Shown piece after piece: positions 15,754 through 24,296 of a DNA stretch of 40,978 nucleotides (positions are counted from its first letter, which is position 1; every line of letters starts with the position of its first letter). The stretch is taken from assembly GCA_028284775.1 (NCBI GenBank), contig JANQRB010000081.1, positions 1-40,978 on the forward strand. Direction: 5' to 3'. The notes beneath the pieces were generated by a model. The model saw only the letters and a list, made by a program, of their open reading frames with translations, had not been told where the DNA came from and searched no databases. The translations under genes were made by a program, and so were the position numbers. The stretch is from Candidatus Kapaibacterium sp. (lineage in GTDB: Bacteria > Bacteroidota > Ignavibacteria > Kapaibacteriales > UBA7675).

Positions 15754-15907
15754 TAGTGCTCTTTCAAATAAGTTTTTCAGCATTCTCCTCCCCTTTAGAA
15801 AAAGGGGAGGCTGGGATGGGTTATGAACTCTCAAGGTCTTTCTAACTCCCCTGGCCCCTCTTTCAAAAGAGGGGGACTGAAATAAACTAAATTGAAAAAG
15901 CACTAGA
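15754..15907. mobile_element. MITE-like element with terminal inverted repeats and two internal hairpins
   Basis: The 460-nt gap between the ROK and ridA genes (15640-16099) holds no gene but contains a compact element. Its ends are inverted repeats of about 20 nt: left GTGCTCTTTCAAATAAGTTT (15756-15775) and right, read on the minus strand, GTGCTTTTTCAATTTAGTTT (15905-15886), 17 of 20 matching. A TA dinucleotide flanks each end (15754-15755 and 15906-15907), as in IS630/mariner-type insertions. Inside are two hairpins: a 10-bp stem at 15787-15796/15801-15810 and a 9-bp stem at 15857-15865/15868-15876. It has no coding capacity, so any movement would need a transposase elsewhere. It could instead be a folded palindromic REP-type repeat. 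Confidence 0.65.
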
Positions 15908-16099
15908 ATAGTAAGATACTGATTCATGCCAGAATGGCTATGGTATCATCGATGAAGTGTTGAACTTCAATTTTTTGAATGAAGTCTATTCAGTTCCGCT
16001 CGATTGATTTGAAATGGTATTCCTGTCAAGCAGCTCGATCCGGTCAATTGATAGCGCTTCATCACATTCTTCATTAGAAAACGATCTAAGTAAAAAGCT

Positions 16100-16477
16100 A
16101 TGCGCGAAATTATTAGCACTGACCGGGCGCCCGCTCCGATCGGGCCGTATTCCCAGGCGATCAAGGCATCCGGAACAATGATATTTCTTTCCGGCCAGAT
16201 ACCCTATAACTCGGCGGGTGAGCTGGTCGGCGACGACATTGCGGCGCAGACACGACAGGTGCTGCTCAATCTTAAGGCGGTACTGGCGGCGGCGGACTGT
16301 GACTTCCGGCATGTTGTCAAAACGAATGTCTACCTGCTGGACATGAACGAGTTTGCCGCGATGAATGAAGTCTATGCCGAATTTTTCGGCGAGAGCAAGC
16401 CCGCCCGGGCCGCGATTCAGGCCGCGCGCCTGCCAAAAGATGTTCGGGTGGAAATCGAAGCGATCGCGATGCAATAG
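16100..16477 (+). CDS. ridA: RidA-family enamine/imine deaminase
   Basis: The 125-residue protein is a full-length RidA (YjgF/YER057c/UK114) family member. RidA hydrolyses reactive 2-aminoacrylate and other enamine/imine intermediates made by PLP enzymes, protecting those enzymes in the cytosol. Signature positions include 'APAPIGPYSQAI' at 10-21, 'SGQIP' at 31-35, the catalytic arginine R103 in 'KPARAAIQ', and the C-terminal 'RVEIEAIA' with E120. The start ATG 16100 fits the family N-terminus exactly, though no strong ribosome site precedes it. The next gene starts on the base after its stop codon, so they are co-transcribed. Archived RidA relatives in other subfamilies (Rid1-7) differ in substrate, but the conserved arginine favours the archetypal activity. 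Confidence 0.92.
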   Translation: MREIISTDRAPAPIGPYSQAIKASGTMIFLSGQIPYNSAGELVGDDIAAQTRQVLLNLKAVLAAADCDFRHVVKTNVYLLDMNEFAAMNEVYAEFFGESKPARAAIQAARLPKDVRVEIEAIAMQ

Positions 16478-17356
16478 ATGAAAAGGCGATTTATCATCAT
16501 CGTGTCTTGCCTGGCCGTCAGTCTGGCAGACAGTTCCACTCTTCAAGCTACACAGACAGGAACGAAAGGCCTGTCGGCGTATGAGCATGCTACCTGGCCA
16601 GGGCACGCGACATGGGCAAGGGTGGAAGCACTCGGAAGCAATGACTCTTTTGCGGCGATCAGCAAGGAGAGGTCTGCGCTGCCGAGTGACGCTTTGCGCA
16701 GACTCCCGGCTCTCTTTGCCGAGGCCGCGACAGAAGGCAAGCTGCCTACAATCGGCCTTATCGGCGCGGCCAATCCCTTTCGAAGGATCAGTGCGCCGCA
16801 CTTGTTTCCACCATCTCCGCCGCAGGACAGCATCGACACCCTGCTTCCGCCGCCGCTGAAGCTTCTTCCCGCGAATACAGCGTCCGACTCCTTTTCGGAT
16901 GAAGAGCTTGACTGGACGAGTACGGACAAAGTCAACAGCGCTGCGACACCGGAGCCGAAGGTAACGCCCTGGGGCGCTGTCTGGCGTTCGTTGCTGCTGC
17001 CGGGCTGGGGACAGTACTACGTGGAATCCTACTGGAAAGCGCCGCTGGCACTTGGAGCCGCCGGCTTCTTCGCCTTTCGCATAATCGATTTCAACAATCA
17101 GTTCACCGATGTCTGTCGCGAAATTGAGGCCAGCGACGATGACGATCCACTATTGCCGTTTTTGAAGCGTAACCGCGAATTTTACCGGGACAAACGGGAT
17201 GAGTCCGCCTTCTATCTGGCGATTGTTTACCTGATCAGCACCATTGACGCCTATGTGGGCGCCCACCTCTATGAGTTCGATGTCAGCGATGATCTGAGTG
17301 CCGCCATGAACTTCGATCCCGCCACTTCCGCTCTTCGTTTGACCGTATCCTGGTAA
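16478..17356 (+). CDS. Secreted or membrane DUF5683-type protein
   Basis: The ATG follows the ridA stop codon with no gap. The 292-residue product has an N-terminal signal-like helix (about 4-24), a long proline-, serine- and acid-rich linker of low conservation (about 30-160), then 'WRSLLLPGWGQYYVESYWKAPLA' near 170-192, summarised as 'LLPGWGQYY'. That motif, followed by hydrophobic segments and 'RDESAFYLAIVYLISTIDAY', is characteristic of the DUF5683 family common in Bacteroidota. The C-terminus ends in a short beta-rich stretch with final Trp. Function is unknown; an envelope location is likely. A 107-nt gap with a weak hairpin separates it from the next gene. Confidence 0.72.
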   Translation: MKRRFIIIVSCLAVSLADSSTLQATQTGTKGLSAYEHATWPGHATWARVEALGSNDSFAAISKERSALPSDALRRLPALFAEAATEGKLPTIGLIGAANPFRRISAPHLFPPSPPQDSIDTLLPPPLKLLPANTASDSFSDEELDWTSTDKVNSAATPEPKVTPWGAVWRSLLLPGWGQYYVESYWKAPLALGAAGFFAFRIIDFNNQFTDVCREIEASDDDDPLLPFLKRNREFYRDKRDESAFYLAIVYLISTIDAYVGAHLYEFDVSDDLSAAMNFDPATSALRLTVSW

Positions 17357-17463
17357 GAAACACAGGGCGCCGCCCATTTTGTTTTCCACGGCCGAAGGTC
17401 GTAACTTTGCGCGGCCCAAATGGCGGGTTTAGGTCATCGCATCACATTGAGTAAAGGGTCTTA

Positions 17464-19494
17464 ATGGAAATCAAGAACTTCGTCTTTATTCCCATTCTGC
17501 TGGCAGCTTTCGCCTTCTTCTTCTACAATGTCAACCGCTTAATATCTTACCTTAAAGTCGCCAAACCCGAAGATCGCTTTCGTGAAATCGGCCAGCGCCT
17601 GCAGCAGGCACTCGTGGTCGCGATCTTTCAAAAGAAAATACTACGGGACAAAGTCGCCGGGCCAATTCACGCCGGAATTTTCTGGGGCTTTCTTATTCTA
17701 CTGGCCAGCGCGGCTGAGGCCCTGCTCGAAGGAATACATCCGGCATTAACTCTCGATTTTCTCGGGCCGCTCTATTCGCTTGCCACGATTTTAACCGACC
17801 TCTTCTGCACCCTGATTATTGTGGCGACTATTATAGCCGGCTGGCGGCGCGTCGTCACTAAAGTACAACGATTGCAGGTCAGTCAAGCCGAAACCAGAGA
17901 AGCACTGTTGATCCTGATGACGATATTCTTCATCGTCACTTCTCTGCTCCTGCAGAATTCGGCGCGCATTGCAATGGATCATGACCTGAGCTGGGCCGTG
18001 CGCCCGGCAGGCGAAGTTGTGTCGCTGCTCATAAGTAGCGGAGCCGCGCCTATAGTTTTTGAGATTTGCTGGTGGATTCACATTGTACTGATTCTCTCCT
18101 TCATGAATTTCCTGCCCTATTCCAAGCACCTGCACGTGCTGACTTCCGTTCCGAACGTGTACCTGGGCCCGCTGGAGCCGACGAACAAATTGAAGGCGAT
18201 TGATTTCGAAGAGGAAGGAGTTGAAAAGTTCGGCGTAGTGGACGTGGAGGACTTCACCTGGAAAACGCTCCTCGACGGTTATACTTGCACGCACTGCGGA
18301 CGCTGTACGAGCGTCTGTCCGGCGAATGCAACCGGCAAGGTACTTGACCCGCGTTCCATTATTGTGAATATCAATGCGCGAACGATGGATCGCGCCCCGG
18401 AGCTCGCTGCGGCCCCGGCCGGTATGAATGACGGCGACAATGGCGAGGCATCGTCTCTCGCGAGCGATGAATCCAGGTTGATCGGCGACTATGTTTCCAG
18501 GGAAGCGCTTTGGCAGTGTACGACCTGCGGTGCCTGTATGCAGGAATGCCCTGTGATGATTGAGCATGTACCCGCCATAGTGGACATGCGGCGCTCGCTG
18601 GTAATGATGGAAGCCGACTTTCCGCCTGAAGCGCAGACTGCCTTAAACAACATCGAGACCAATGCCACGCCCTGGGCCTTTTCGCCGATGGAACGCGCCG
18701 ATTGGGCGGATGGGATGCAGATCAAAACGCTGGCCGAAGACAATGAGATGGAAGTCCTCTTTTGGGTCGGCTGCGCCGGCAGCTATGACGAACGCGCCAA
18801 ACAGATTACCCGCGCTTTTGCCGAACTGATGCAGATAGCGGATGTTAACTTTCGCATCCTGGGCACCGAAGAAAAGTGCACCGGCGATCCCGCGCGCCGT
18901 ATCGGCAATGAATACCTGGCCGATATGATGATTAAGATGAATGTCGAAACGCTCAACAACTACAATGTTAAAAAGGTCGTCACTACCTGTCCACATTGCT
19001 TTAACACCATGCGCAATGAATACCCTGATTTCGGCGGCAAGTATGAAGTGCTGCATCACACGCAGTTTATCCAGGACCTTACCAATTCCGGTCGATTGAA
19101 CATCGAGCGATCGGCGATCTCCAGTGAAGCGGTCGCCTATCATGACTCCTGCTACCTCGGACGCTACAATGAAGAATACGATGCGCCGCGCAGCACGTTG
19201 AAGCAGGTGCCCGGCCTGGAAGTACTCGAGGCGCCGCGTTCACGCGACCGCGGCTTCTGCTGCGGCGCGGGCGGGGGACAAATGTTTATGGAAGAGACCG
19301 AAGGCAAACGTGTTAACATCGAGCGGACGGAAGAGCTGCTGGAAACGGGCGCGAAGACAATCGCCGTTAACTGTCCATTCTGTACACAAATGATTACCGA
19401 CGGTGTAAAAAGCAAGGATCTCGGCGAGGAAGTGCAGATCAAAGATGTCTCGGAAATTTTACTTGAATCAATCAAAGCTAAGACGGAAAAATAA
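17464..19494 (+). CDS. Membrane-bound HdrD/EMO-like iron-sulfur oxidoreductase (cytochrome b + 2[4Fe-4S] + CCG domains)
   Basis: This 676-residue fusion has three parts. Residues 1-230 form a NarI-like membrane domain of about five to six helices, with candidate heme-b histidines H69, H206 and H222/H224. Residues 275-285 (CxxCxxCxxxCP) and 352-362 (CxxCxxCxxxCP) bind two [4Fe-4S] clusters. Two cysteine-rich CCG domains follow: C437...C472...C509-x2-C512 and C563...C599-C600...C637-x2-C640, as in heterodisulfide reductase HdrD. Proteins of this layout include ETF:menaquinone oxidoreductase candidates (DUF224 type) that feed electrons from electron-transfer flavoprotein into the quinone pool. 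No etfAB is next to it here, so its donor is unknown. The first CCG domain has a single Cys where CC is usual, a common variant ('KCTGDPAR'). Confidence 0.88.
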   Translation: MEIKNFVFIPILLAAFAFFFYNVNRLISYLKVAKPEDRFREIGQRLQQALVVAIFQKKILRDKVAGPIHAGIFWGFLILLASAAEALLEGIHPALTLDFLGPLYSLATILTDLFCTLIIVATIIAGWRRVVTKVQRLQVSQAETREALLILMTIFFIVTSLLLQNSARIAMDHDLSWAVRPAGEVVSLLISSGAAPIVFEICWWIHIVLILSFMNFLPYSKHLHVLTSVPNVYLGPLEPTNKLKAIDFEEEGVEKFGVVDVEDFTWKTLLDGYTCTHCGRCTSVCPANATGKVLDPRSIIVNINARTMDRAPELAAAPAGMNDGDNGEASSLASDESRLIGDYVSREALWQCTTCGACMQECPVMIEHVPAIVDMRRSLVMMEADFPPEAQTALNNIETNATPWAFSPMERADWADGMQIKTLAEDNEMEVLFWVGCAGSYDERAKQITRAFAELMQIADVNFRILGTEEKCTGDPARRIGNEYLADMMIKMNVETLNNYNVKKVVTTCPHCFNTMRNEYPDFGGKYEVLHHTQFIQDLTNSGRLNIERSAISSEAVAYHDSCYLGRYNEEYDAPRSTLKQVPGLEVLEAPRSRDRGFCCGAGGGQMFMEETEGKRVNIERTEELLETGAKTIAVNCPFCTQMITDGVKSKDLGEEVQIKDVSEILLESIKAKTEK

Positions 19495-19592
19495 GCAGCT
19501 AACGTCCGGCCGCAGAGACGGTGCGAGCAACGGATATAACACACATGAATTTGGCGGCAATACGTCCGGTGCGTCTGTCGGGCGTAGGACGT

Positions 19593-20651
19593 TTAAGTCG
19601 TCGCGGCCCAGCGTTCCAGTCTGCTTATCCACCAGTTCCATTCCAGCTCGGCTCCCGCGCGTTGCTTGGAAACCGCCGACGCTTTTGCCCAAAGCAACAT
19701 GAATGCGCCGCAGACAACACCCGCCTCTTCAAGCCGTTGCCAGAGTTGATTATCCAGGCTGTGGCCTAAGCGAGCTTCCAACATGCTTCGATACTTCTGA
19801 AGAGCCGCTTCCTTGGAATCAAACAGCCGGGTGGCATTGACGGCCAGGAACCAGCCGACGTCAAAAGTACAGGGAGCATGCCCCACAAATGCCCAGTCCA
19901 ATAAACATAATTGACTAGCGCCGGCTTTCGCAAAGTTTGCTACTTTACTGTCCCCATGAACCAGAGTCAGTGGAAGATTTTTCCATGGGCCGACGATCTC
20001 TTCAGGATCCGACAAAAGCGCATTTTTGATTTGAACAGGCAACAATGACATAGCATCCTGCCATCCCGCCTTAATCGACCGATGCACATCTCTGGCGGAG
20101 CCCCCCTTGTATTCCTGATGATCCAGAGGCCCCATGAGATAGATAAAGTCGGCCATATGCTGCAGCCAGGTCAATGAGCTCAGGCGGGGAGCTTCCCAAT
20201 AACAGGCATGCAGAGCGGCCAAAGAATCAAGCATCAGATCCTGATCCTGCTGCGGAAGGTTTGTTTTTTCGTCGGGGAAGAGACCGTGGCTGACATCGTC
20301 CATCAGCAGTCCGAACTGAGCCGATTCAATTCCAACCAGGCGGTATGGCGAACGAAATATCCTGTGAATATGAGTCAGTTCAGGCGCAACAAGCGCTGCG
20401 GCCTCTCGTCCGATTCGGTCATTGCTGCGATGAGAAAACCAATCATCGTCCAGATTCAGCTTCTTGAGAACGAAGCGCGATTCTTCACCGGAAGGGTAGC
20501 GCAAACGCAATCGTGAAAAGCCTGCCCCGGAATAGCCGGTGGTACTGAGTGTTTCGACAGACAGAGTGTCAAAGTCGCCAAATTGACTTTTGAGTACCCC
20601 TACATCGGTCAGGGCTTGAATGGAAGCTAGCTGACGCGGAGCGCTATTCAT
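19593..20651 (-). CDS. APH/choline-kinase-like phosphotransferase (EcKinase-like)
   Basis: The 352-residue protein has the aminoglycoside phosphotransferase/kinase fold signature: the catalytic loop 'LVHGDSKVANF' with H232, D234 and N239, and the metal-binding 'LLDWAFVG' with D252. An N-terminal lobe holds 'SRFVLKKL' with the likely ATP-binding lysine near residue 63. The family phosphorylates small alcohol or amine substrates, and its members range from antibiotic resistance to choline and ecdysteroid kinases. The segment 'LDWAFVGHAPCTFDVGWFL' resembles the ecdysteroid-kinase-like branch more than true aminoglycoside enzymes. Substrate unknown; nothing in the neighbourhood hints at antibiotics. 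It is convergent with the iron-sulfur gene and divergent from the Ig-domain gene. Confidence 0.82.
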   Translation of the reverse strand: MNSAPRQLASIQALTDVGVLKSQFGDFDTLSVETLSTTGYSGAGFSRLRLRYPSGEESRFVLKKLNLDDDWFSHRSNDRIGREAAALVAPELTHIHRIFRSPYRLVGIESAQFGLLMDDVSHGLFPDEKTNLPQQDQDLMLDSLAALHACYWEAPRLSSLTWLQHMADFIYLMGPLDHQEYKGGSARDVHRSIKAGWQDAMSLLPVQIKNALLSDPEEIVGPWKNLPLTLVHGDSKVANFAKAGASQLCLLDWAFVGHAPCTFDVGWFLAVNATRLFDSKEAALQKYRSMLEARLGHSLDNQLWQRLEEAGVVCGAFMLLWAKASAVSKQRAGAELEWNWWISRLERWAATT

Positions 20652-20963
20652 AAGGGAAGACCGGGTTTAACTGAATTTATAAATCGGCTAGGGCATGTTC
20701 GCCGCCCACAGACTAAAGATATCGATTAAAATTGAAGATCAATGCCTGCCGATATTCCGAGTCTCTTCCTGGCGATACAGTTCGTCTGTTCAGGTGCACT
20801 TTGTTACGGATTTCGGAACTGCCGGGCGCCTTATTGGTTGACCGGTCCCGAACTCATTGTACAGGCATGTTCGAATGCCTACCTTGAGATCAGTTTGGTG
20901 AGATTATTTCTTCACTGTTTCACCAACAGCGCCCTCGCCCTTCAATTTACCTACAGAGGAACG
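20652..20963. promoter_or_regulatory. Divergent intergenic region before the Ig-domain gene
   Basis: The 312 nt separate the phosphotransferase (leftward) from the Ig-domain gene (rightward). The Ig-gene frame stays open back to 20742, but that stretch encodes no signal peptide or domain, and an AGAGGA ribosome site at 20955-20960 marks the real start at ATG 20964. I see no convincing sigma-70 promoter, hairpin or repeat in it. Confidence 0.35.
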
Positions 20964-22781
20964 ATGTTACATCGCATATCCTGCGGGATAGTATTGTCCG
21001 TAGTGTTGATAATGATCAGTATGCCGCTTGTCGGCAATGCCGCCAACCGCGTCAGCTTCAGCATCAAAAACCGTCAGGCCGCCAACGGCACATACAGCGC
21101 CGAACTGTGGGCGGAGATAGCTACCGGGGTTACCTGGGACATCATTTCCTCGAATATAGCGCTTGCATATAATACCTCCGCGCTTTCCGGTCAAATGCTG
21201 ACGACGGCCTTCGAAGCGAATGCGCTTCTCACGGCGAATGGAGTAGTCCTGTCACAATCTGTCGGCACCGGGTTCTTACGGATCAACATGCTTAAATTTC
21301 CAGGCCAATATTCCGTTAGCTCGGGCAGTCTGCACATTGCGACCTATCAATGGACCATCAGCGACGGTTCGCTGAAAGACGAACTTGCATTTGTAACGAC
21401 CGGCTCCTCGACAATCGTGTTTAACGGCGCGACGCAGCTGGACTTCAACACCGGCAATTCAAATGGATATGGAGCGGAAGACCCGGTCTCCCTGACCGTG
21501 GACGGCCTGGACATCGAGCTGCAACCGCAAAATACGGCGGTCTGCGCCGGCGACGATGCCGAATTCGGGATCAAAGCGACCGGCGCAAGCCTGACTTTTC
21601 AGTGGGAAAAATCAAGCGATGCAGGCAGCTCCTGGAATGACGTGGCCGGCGCCACAACAACAACTATCACGATATCGTCGGCGCAGTCATCCGATAACGG
21701 CACGCAATACCGATGCGTCGTCAGTTCGGCATCGGACATCGTTACGTCGAATTCCGTCACTCTCACGGTTAACCTGGCGCCTGGGGTTAATTCCCAGCCT
21801 AGCGAAGTTGCCGTCTGCGTAGAGGAAACGGCCCTGTTTACCGTTCGCGCTACCGGCAATCCGAGTCCCGCTATTCAGTGGCAAGCAAGCACAGACAGCG
21901 GTGCCTCATGGGGTGATGTTTCAGGCGCAACCACCACAACGCTGACATTAACAAATGTGCAGGCGGTGGCTAATGGCAATCTCTACCGGGCACGTTTACA
22001 CAATACCTGTGCGACAGTGTTCAGCACAGAAGCCGCATTGTTCGTCACGACGCTGCCGACGATTGTCGTGGAGCCCATGGCAACAACGGCGGCAATCGGC
22101 GCCGATGCAGTTTTCACAGCTGAGCTGAGCGGCGAAGGCAACATATTCCAGTGGTTTAAGGATGGCGTCGCTCTGCATGGCGCTACCGCCGCAAGTCTGA
22201 CAATCGGGCTTGTGCGTCCCGGTGATGCGGGCGACTACTTCCTGGAGGTCAGCAACGCATGCGGTGTGATCATCACTTCGTCCAGCGTAAGCCTTAGCGT
22301 TGTCCAACCTGCCGTCGTCTCGGCAATCGCTTACATACAGGGTTATTGGAACGGCCTGGACCATCGACGGACCTCGGTGCTGCTGGAATTGTATGACGGT
22401 GCCTCGCCGATCAGCGCTGTCCCCGTAGCATCACAGGCGGGCATCGTAGCACACGACGGCAGTGTCAGTGTTCAATTCGTTAATGTCAGCGATGGCAGCT
22501 ATTGGCTTGTCCTGCGACATGGCGGACATCTGGCAATCGTATCGGCCGCAAAAGTAGCCATCACGGCGGGAAGTACAACATTACACGACTTCAGCTCCAC
22601 GTCCAATGTGTTTAACGGAGCGAACGCCATGGACCAGGTCAACCTCAACGGCACGCTGTACAATGTGCTGAAGGCCGGTGACCTGAACGGCGACCTCAGT
22701 GTCGGGGCCGACGATTTTCTGCAGCTACTCCTGCCGAATTTCGGCGCATCCAACCCCGGATCGGCACCGTCTGCTGATTGA
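20964..22781 (+). CDS. Secreted multi-Ig-domain protein with cohesin-like N-terminal module and dockerin-like C-terminus
   Basis: From ATG 20964 the protein has 605 residues. A signal peptide (1-27, ending 'GNAA') precedes a beta-rich module of about 140 residues ('RVSFSIKNRQAANGTYSAEL...') whose layout recalls cohesin-type or surface-adhesin domains. Three Ig-like repeats of about 85-90 residues follow; each has the pattern Cys or Ala near 'VCAGDDAEF', 'FQWEKSSDAGSSW' or 'IQWQASTDSGASW', and a 'Y.C/Y.A/Y.L' strand before the closing 'SVTLTV'. The last 100 residues end with 'DLNGDLSVGADDFLQLL', a single calcium-loop-like stretch as in type I dockerins. It probably acts at the cell surface as an adhesin or scaffold. 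No T9SS tail is evident. Confidence 0.78.
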   Translation: MLHRISCGIVLSVVLIMISMPLVGNAANRVSFSIKNRQAANGTYSAELWAEIATGVTWDIISSNIALAYNTSALSGQMLTTAFEANALLTANGVVLSQSVGTGFLRINMLKFPGQYSVSSGSLHIATYQWTISDGSLKDELAFVTTGSSTIVFNGATQLDFNTGNSNGYGAEDPVSLTVDGLDIELQPQNTAVCAGDDAEFGIKATGASLTFQWEKSSDAGSSWNDVAGATTTTITISSAQSSDNGTQYRCVVSSASDIVTSNSVTLTVNLAPGVNSQPSEVAVCVEETALFTVRATGNPSPAIQWQASTDSGASWGDVSGATTTTLTLTNVQAVANGNLYRARLHNTCATVFSTEAALFVTTLPTIVVEPMATTAAIGADAVFTAELSGEGNIFQWFKDGVALHGATAASLTIGLVRPGDAGDYFLEVSNACGVIITSSSVSLSVVQPAVVSAIAYIQGYWNGLDHRRTSVLLELYDGASPISAVPVASQAGIVAHDGSVSVQFVNVSDGSYWLVLRHGGHLAIVSAAKVAITAGSTTLHDFSSTSNVFNGANAMDQVNLNGTLYNVLKAGDLNGDLSVGADDFLQLLLPNFGASNPGSAPSAD

Positions 22782-22875
22782 GATTCCCCGGCGCCATGAT
22801 GTAGGCGAACAGCAAAATCTGCGAATCACGACACCAACCTACGGTCCGCTCGCGACCGGCCCCTTCAGATCTCGC

Positions 22876-22913
22876 AAAAAAAATCGCCCGGGGTTCTGCG
22901 TGCCCCGGGCGAT
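22876..22913 (-). terminator. Rho-independent terminator of the ahpCD unit
   Basis: Read on the minus strand, an 11-bp perfect GC-rich stem (22913-22903 with 22893-22883, ATCGCCCGGGG arms) closes a 9-nt loop and is followed by eight T residues (the plus-strand A-run 22876-22883). It begins 24 nt past the ahpD stop codon. Confidence 0.92.
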
Positions 22914-22936
22914 CGAATACCTGAACCGGGTCGCCC

Positions 22937-23530
22937 TTAATGAATCAACGTCGATACTCCCTTTATCACCGCGCCCAGTCTGATTGCGTCAAAGATTCGT
23001 TCTTCACTTGCGCCGGCTTCACGCACTGATTGTTCATGTGAATTAACACAGGCTTCGCAGCCATTCACGGCCGAAACCATCAGGCTCGCCAATTCGAAAA
23101 ACTCCTTGCCGAGAACGGGGTTCATCATCAAGGTCATTTTCAAGCGCGCAGGTAAATCATCGTATTTGCTATGTCCGGCAAAATGCCGAAAACGATAGAG
23201 AACATTGTTACTGCTTAACAGCGAGGTGAGGGCATGCATTTCCCCCATCTCCTGATCGCTCGCGCCAAGGTCGCGGGCACGACGCGTAAAGGCCGTCTTT
23301 AGCACGGCATTGCGCTCGTTAACAGCTACGCCGAGCGCCAGCAAAGCCGTTTCCTTTTCGCTCAGATGTTGCGACTTCAGCGTGTTTTTGAGATTAACTT
23401 TTGTGTCGCGGATAAACTTCTGCTCGCCCTCTGCAAGCGCATCGAGGGATGCGAAACTTTGCGAATTGTCGACACCCAACAAATCCAGCAATTCCTGTTT
23501 AGCCTGATGTAACTCTTCCCGCAGCGACAT
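22937..23530 (-). CDS. AhpD-like alkylhydroperoxidase (carboxymuconolactone decarboxylase family)
   Basis: The start ATG 23530 is preferred over TTG 23551 because GAGAGGA precedes it; this gives 197 residues. The catalytic motif is C158-E-A-C161-x3-H165 in 'NGCEACVNSHEQSVREAG', the CxxCxxxH redox centre of AhpD proteins. The pair of cysteines reduces hydroperoxides or re-reduces AhpC via lipoamide-type donors in the cytosol. Around 130 residues before the motif are helical and match AhpD's N-terminal half only loosely. It lies 92 nt downstream of ahpC on the same strand and is followed by a strong terminator, so ahpC-ahpD form a two-gene operon. This is the arrangement known in mycobacteria, where AhpD acts as the reductant of AhpC. 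Confidence 0.85.
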   Translation of the reverse strand: MSLREELHQAKQELLDLLGVDNSQSFASLDALAEGEQKFIRDTKVNLKNTLKSQHLSEKETALLALGVAVNERNAVLKTAFTRRARDLGASDQEMGEMHALTSLLSSNNVLYRFRHFAGHSKYDDLPARLKMTLMMNPVLGKEFFELASLMVSAVNGCEACVNSHEQSVREAGASEERIFDAIRLGAVIKGVSTLIH

Positions 23531-23622
23531 AATGTCAATCCTCTCTTTCAATGTTGTTAATGACGAATTCTTCGCGAAACTTCACGCTCTTCTTCACACA
23601 TCCAACGCACCGGGAATTCGAC

Positions 23623-24177
23623 TCAGACGCTCAGGGTTTCCTGGCCGCGCTCCCAGTTGCAAGGGCAGAGCTCGTCGGTCTGCAGAGCGTCCAGGGTACG
23701 CAGAACTTCCGCAACATTGCGCCCAACGGACAGATCGTAGACCGATACCCAGCGGATCGCGCCGCGCGGATCGACGATGAATGTGGCGCGGTAGGCAACC
23801 TTTTCATTGTCTTCGAGGATACCGAGCTGTTCCGCCAGTGATTTGGATGTATCGGCAAGCATCGGGAATTTGAGATCGCGCAAATCATCATGTTCGCGAC
23901 GCCAGGCTAAATGCACGAACTCGGAGTCGGTCGACGCACCGATCAGGAGAGCATCGCGATCGATAAACTCCTCATAGTGCTGGTTGAATTCGGCGATCTC
24001 CGTGGGACAAACAAAAGTGAAGTCCTTCGGCCACCAGAACATCACCATCCATTTACCCGCTCTTTTGTGATCTTCAGACGTCACATCAGCGAATTCCTGA
24101 CCTTTTTCAAGCGATAACACCGCCGTTTTTTTGAAGCGAGGAAAAATCGAACCTATGGATGCGACATGACTACTCAT
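23623..24177 (-). CDS. ahpC: Peroxiredoxin, AhpC type with C-terminal CPC motif
   Basis: This 184-residue 2-Cys peroxiredoxin has the peroxidatic cysteine C57 in 'DFTFVCPTE' and conserved R130 of the active site. The C-terminus carries 'ELCPCNWERG' with C171 and C173. Two C-terminal cysteines in a CxC arrangement also occur in mycobacterial AhpC ('CxCNW'), an enzyme recycled by AhpD rather than AhpF, which fits the ahpD gene downstream. It detoxifies hydrogen peroxide, organic peroxides and possibly peroxynitrite in the cytosol. The promoter region is shared with divergent oxyR and contains an OxyR-like operator (24261-24296), so induction by peroxide is likely. Confidence 0.93.
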   Translation of the reverse strand: MSSHVASIGSIFPRFKKTAVLSLEKGQEFADVTSEDHKRAGKWMVMFWWPKDFTFVCPTEIAEFNQHYEEFIDRDALLIGASTDSEFVHLAWRREHDDLRDLKFPMLADTSKSLAEQLGILEDNEKVAYRATFIVDPRGAIRWVSVYDLSVGRNVAEVLRTLDALQTDELCPCNWERGQETLSV

Positions 24178-24260
24178 TTTTCAGCTCTCCGTTTTGCCGG
24201 TTTCCGTAATCGTTAACTCTTTCGATGCACAAAACTAGGCCTTGCAGCGTCATAATTCAA

Positions 24261-24296
24261 ATCGATTGTTTCTATAATTTCATAGACAATATCTAT
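24261..24296. promoter_or_regulatory. OxyR-type operator between ahpC and oxyR
   Basis: The known OxyR consensus is two ATAG-N7-CTAT elements separated by 7 nt. Here one perfect element ATAG-N7-CTAT spans 24282-24296, and a second, ATCG-N7-CTAT (one mismatch), spans 24261-24275; the spacer is 6 nt instead of 7. The whole site sits 7 nt upstream of the oxyR start codon and about 85 nt upstream of ahpC, ideally placed for OxyR autorepression and ahpC activation. Confidence 0.75.

Noticed and set aside
15640..16099. A tRNA or small RNA gene in the gap before ridA
   Set aside because: No cloverleaf or T-loop GTTCGA pattern was found; the structure seen is explained by the MITE-like element.
19593..20651. 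Aminoglycoside-resistance gene
   Set aside because: The APH-type kinase motifs are present, but the region around the DxW motif resembles EcKinase-like proteins, and no mobile or resistance context is seen.
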